DNA from: Candidatus Hikarchaeia archaeon HikBin5
GTDB taxonomy: Archaea > Halobacteriota > Halobacteria > Halobacteriales > Hikarchaeaceae
NCBI GenBank assembly: GCA_009889625.1
Contig: WTZU01000009.1
Location: 1-45,375 of the forward strand
Length of the DNA stretch: 45,375 nt
Reading direction: 5' to 3'
Below are positions 43,059 to 45,375 of this stretch, one piece after another. The notes beneath the pieces were generated by a model. It was given only the letters and a program-made list of their open reading frames with translations, ran no database searches and was not told where the DNA came from. The stretch's first letter is position 1, and every line of letters starts with the position of its first letter. Made by a program: the position numbers and the translations under genes.

Positions 43059-45170
43059 TTATCTTCCTTTTAATAGTTTATAATAACCAGCAGAAGGCTG
43101 ATATATCTCTCCACTCTCTGACATTTTCTTAACCATATGCTCTGCCTGCATTTCATCAATTCCTTCTACCTTCGCCTGTTCAATAATGTCCAAAATAGAC
43201 GCGCCATCTTTGGGATTCTCAAGTGTTAGTTTTTCTATTATCGATCTAATAGATTTAACACGGTCAAATTGATTCCTCGATTTGCCCATCTCAATTACAG
43301 TAGCATCAAAAATCCCTGTCTCTGGATCGATTCCAACTTTTTCTAGACTTGATTGAACGAGATTAATAACCCTCATAGCATCTTCTTTTTCAACTACATC
43401 CGAAAGCCTAACTCTTGCACTTGCTTCTGCTAATCTTACTAGTGCTTCTAGTTTACGAGCAGTAACTGGAATCGGGCCTCCTACTTCCCTCACAGCACGC
43501 AAACCTACATAGAATTTTTTGATTTCTTTTTGTGCATCTTTACTCATAATTGGGAAACAATTTCTCTTGGCATATGCAATATATTTCCTAAATAATTCCG
43601 GTTCTATTTCTGGCTTAACTTCCTCTGCAATTTGCTCTAGTTCTATTGGCTCCTCTCCGTTTTCAATTGAGTATTTTTTTCTTGTCCCTTGCTCCCCAAT
43701 ATAATTAGTTTTAATTATATGTTCAGCTATCTTTTCATCCAATTCTTCATTCGTTTCATCTAGTATCCTGAATATTAAATCAAAACGCGATATAAGTGCG
43801 GGTTCCAAATTTATCTGATCCCCAATTGATTCATACGAATCATATTGCCCGTATTTTGGGTTCGCCGCCCCCAAAAGTGAACACCTACTTTTTAATGTAG
43901 CATTGATTCCTGCCTTAGCCACGCTTACTGTTTGCTGTTCAAGTGCCTCATGCATAGCCGATCTATCTTCGACTCTCATCTTATCGATCTCATCTACTGC
44001 AGCAATTCCCTTGTCTGCTAATACAAGTGCACCAGCTTCAAGTGACCATTGCTGACCTCCTCCGAAATCATCTTTCACCGCAGCAGCAGTCAAACCAGCA
44101 CTTGAACTACCCTTTCCCGAAGTGTACACCGAACGTGGAGCGATATGACGAATATATTGTAATAATTGCGATTTCCCTGTACCTGGATCCCCTACTAATA
44201 ATATGTGTACGTTCCCTCTAATTCTCGTACTATCTGGAAGGTGCTTGGTCACCCCCGAGAACAGTTGCAATGCAATTGCTAGCTTTTCCTGTTCATACCC
44301 ATATATGGATGGGGCCACAGAACCTATCATTTGCTGGTATATTTCTTTTTGTTTCGATAACTCAATAATAGTTTTTTCATCTCCCTCTGATATCTCTATA
44401 TTCTCAAATTCTAGATCCTCTGATACAATCGATATGCCTTCCATATATACCTCAAAAACTCTCAACTTTTCCCCTCCTCTCTTCTTCTGTTCCAATCTCA
44501 GCGTACCTGTTGCAATAACACGATCTCCTGGGCTTACCATGCCACTTATGTCATCTTCTATATGGATTTCTATACTCTGGGGCTGTTCCCCTCCCCTCAA
44601 TCCCTCTGGAGATTCTTGTATGAGTAAGGTTTGTGCATCTGAGAATGTTGACTTTTCAAATTTAATTTCAAATGGCCCTTGACGTTCACAACCTCCACAC
44701 ACAAATGGCTCTTGATACCCTCTTATTTGTGGTACATTTGTCACGGTAGCACAACGTTGACATTCAAATGCTGCAATTTCTACCTTCGGACGAACACTGG
44801 TCGACTTTCTAATCAGACCTTGAATTGCCACAAGTGTATTGACATCCTTGGATCTGATCTCACGAATATCTGTTAATTCCTGCAAGTTGTAAATTCTCAC
44901 ATGGGCTTTCTCTAACATGTCATCTGTTCTGTACCTCAAATCTCCGATGTTTACCAAAGCTTGTTTTGCAGCTTCTGTCACACTGTCTGGGTGCGTGATA
45001 AAATCATCTGCCATGTTTGGATCGAATCTATAGAGTTCTCCCCAATCTATGTTCAAGGATCTTTGCTTTTTTGGATAATTTTCAAGTAATACTCCTATCT
45101 CTTCTTCACAATAAACTTCTATAAATTCTTCAAAACGCTCTACTAACTGCTGATTTATCGCTTGAGACAT
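43059..45170 (-). CDS. mcm: replicative helicase MCM
   Basis: A 703-residue MCM that unwinds DNA ahead of the fork as a hexamer. An N-terminal domain (~1-110) leads to a zinc finger (CQRC ~136, CGGC ~158), an OB fold (~170-250), the AAA+ core with Walker A GDPGTGKSQLLQ (~327), Walker B VLADKGIAAVDEIDKM and the arginine finger SRFDLIFR, and a C-terminal winged helix (~610-703). No intein is present. It is the only mcm in the window, 30 kb from orc1. tRNA-Val lies upstream on the same strand. Confidence 0.97.
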   Translation of the reverse strand: MSQAINQQLVERFEEFIEVYCEEEIGVLLENYPKKQRSLNIDWGELYRFDPNMADDFITHPDSVTEAAKQALVNIGDLRYRTDDMLEKAHVRIYNLQELTDIREIRSKDVNTLVAIQGLIRKSTSVRPKVEIAAFECQRCATVTNVPQIRGYQEPFVCGGCERQGPFEIKFEKSTFSDAQTLLIQESPEGLRGGEQPQSIEIHIEDDISGMVSPGDRVIATGTLRLEQKKRGGEKLRVFEVYMEGISIVSEDLEFENIEISEGDEKTIIELSKQKEIYQQMIGSVAPSIYGYEQEKLAIALQLFSGVTKHLPDSTRIRGNVHILLVGDPGTGKSQLLQYIRHIAPRSVYTSGKGSSSAGLTAAAVKDDFGGGQQWSLEAGALVLADKGIAAVDEIDKMRVEDRSAMHEALEQQTVSVAKAGINATLKSRCSLLGAANPKYGQYDSYESIGDQINLEPALISRFDLIFRILDETNEELDEKIAEHIIKTNYIGEQGTRKKYSIENGEEPIELEQIAEEVKPEIEPELFRKYIAYAKRNCFPIMSKDAQKEIKKFYVGLRAVREVGGPIPVTARKLEALVRLAEASARVRLSDVVEKEDAMRVINLVQSSLEKVGIDPETGIFDATVIEMGKSRNQFDRVKSIRSIIEKLTLENPKDGASILDIIEQAKVEGIDEMQAEHMVKKMSESGEIYQPSAGYYKLLKGR

Positions 45171-45318
45171 GCCTATATTGGCAGAACATACACGTATCCA
45201 GCATAAGTAGCTTTAGCAAGCATGCGGAGTGGAAGTAAAGGGGGCATCCCCCATTTTGGCTGCAGTATAATGGACCACTCGCGGGTGAACCGCTGGAATA
45301 TTCGTATTAAAAACCGAG
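45171..45318. other. intergenic region upstream of mcm
   Basis: 148 bp between mcm and tRNA-Val. No convincing gene: an open frame across it on the minus strand is antisense-like to nothing conserved and runs into the tRNA. It carries GC-rich dyads (a GGGGG/CCCCC pair around 45240-45253) and would hold the mcm promoter; TTATGC about 45203-45208 is a weak TATA candidate. Confidence 0.4.
45309..45313 (-). terminator. poly-T run after tRNA-Val
   Basis: Five consecutive T residues on the minus strand, 6-10 nt after the tRNA discriminator base. Short T-runs end many archaeal tRNA transcripts. Confidence 0.4.
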
Positions 45319-45375
45319 TGGGACTGCCCAGATTTGAACTGGGGACCTCCACCATGTCAAGGTGACGTCATAACC
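45319..45375 (-). tRNA. tRNA-Val (GAC anticodon), 5' part beyond the window
   Basis: The minus strand gives an anticodon arm with loop TTGACAT (anticodon GAC, Val), a T-arm CCCAG-TTCAAAT-CTGGG, the acceptor 3' strand CAGTCCC and discriminator A. The 5' acceptor strand and most of the D-arm fall outside the window. No CCA is encoded. Confidence 0.88.

Noticed and set aside
43059-45170. Intein in mcm
   Set aside because: The MCM is 703 residues with uninterrupted Walker and winged-helix segments.
45173-45355. Minus-strand open frame of about 60 codons between mcm and tRNA-Val
   Set aside because: It runs into the tRNA-Val arms, resembles no protein and has no ribosome-binding site.
1-45375. 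CRISPR array, insertion sequence, integrase or prophage
   Set aside because: No regularly spaced repeats, transposase or integrase genes or attachment-site duplications were found.

Overview
The window reads as a chromosomal segment of a euryarchaeon that is close to, but probably outside, the classical haloarchaea (Halobacteria). The replication machinery is archaeal: Orc1/Cdc6, MCM, both subunits of PolD and a GAN-type DHH nuclease. Other archaeal markers are the archaeal IMP cyclohydrolase PurO and a signal peptidase with a Ser/His dyad. Several genes have a specifically haloarchaeal form: the 129-residue plant-type [2Fe-2S] ferredoxin with an inserted N-terminal segment, the oapA-oapB-oapC operon beside orc1 and its origin, the 67-residue CxxC/CxxC protein beside polD2, and a short protein after the DHH nuclease. 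The DNA is nevertheless visibly AT-rich and most proteins are not strongly acidic. A sister lineage of Halobacteria, such as the marine Hikarchaeia (Marine Group IV), is my best guess; this is inference.

Layout. 1-12.2 kb: tRNA-Phe, a possible 45-residue protein, an AAA ATPase, thiolase, an NAD kinase-IMPase fusion, a Na+/H+ antiporter with RCK domains, an acyl-CoA ligase, an MFS transporter, an MBL hydrolase, a cupin, then oapC-oapB-oapA. 12.24-12.80 kb: a replication origin with inverted origin-recognition boxes around an AT-rich core, followed by orc1. 14-24 kb: signal peptidase, PolD small subunit, aspartate kinase, PurO, tRNA-Gln, a cyclic amidohydrolase, an alpha/beta hydrolase, a small alpha-beta protein, an F420-type oxidoreductase, a CorC/HlyC-type membrane protein and Sua5/YrdC. 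24-31 kb: a membrane Fe-S protein probably linking ETF to quinone, a DedA protein, a degenerate HemC homologue in an operon with the DHH nuclease and a small protein, and a sulfatase-fold hydrolase. 31-45 kb: PolD large subunit, zinc-ribbon protein, ACT regulator, hisB, hisA, ferredoxin, hisI, a His-rich membrane protein, PRPP synthetase, IleRS, a HIT protein, MCM and a partial tRNA-Val.

How the genes fit together. Origin, initiator, helicase, replicative polymerase and nuclease all lie within 45 kb, so this is a replication-centred neighbourhood. Acyl-CoA ligase, thiolase and the ETF:quinone-type Fe-S protein point to fatty-acid oxidation feeding respiration. PRPP synthetase, HisB, HisA, HisI and PurO cover histidine and purine synthesis from PRPP. 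No CRISPR array, insertion sequence, integrase or intein was seen.

The most unusual points are a HemC homologue that has lost its catalytic and cofactor residues, a HisB carrying an N-terminal C2HC zinc finger, an NAD kinase-phosphatase fusion, an ETF:quinone-type protein whose first CCG domain has lost its cysteines, and a G/C strand bias that flips near the origin in the direction opposite to the usual one.
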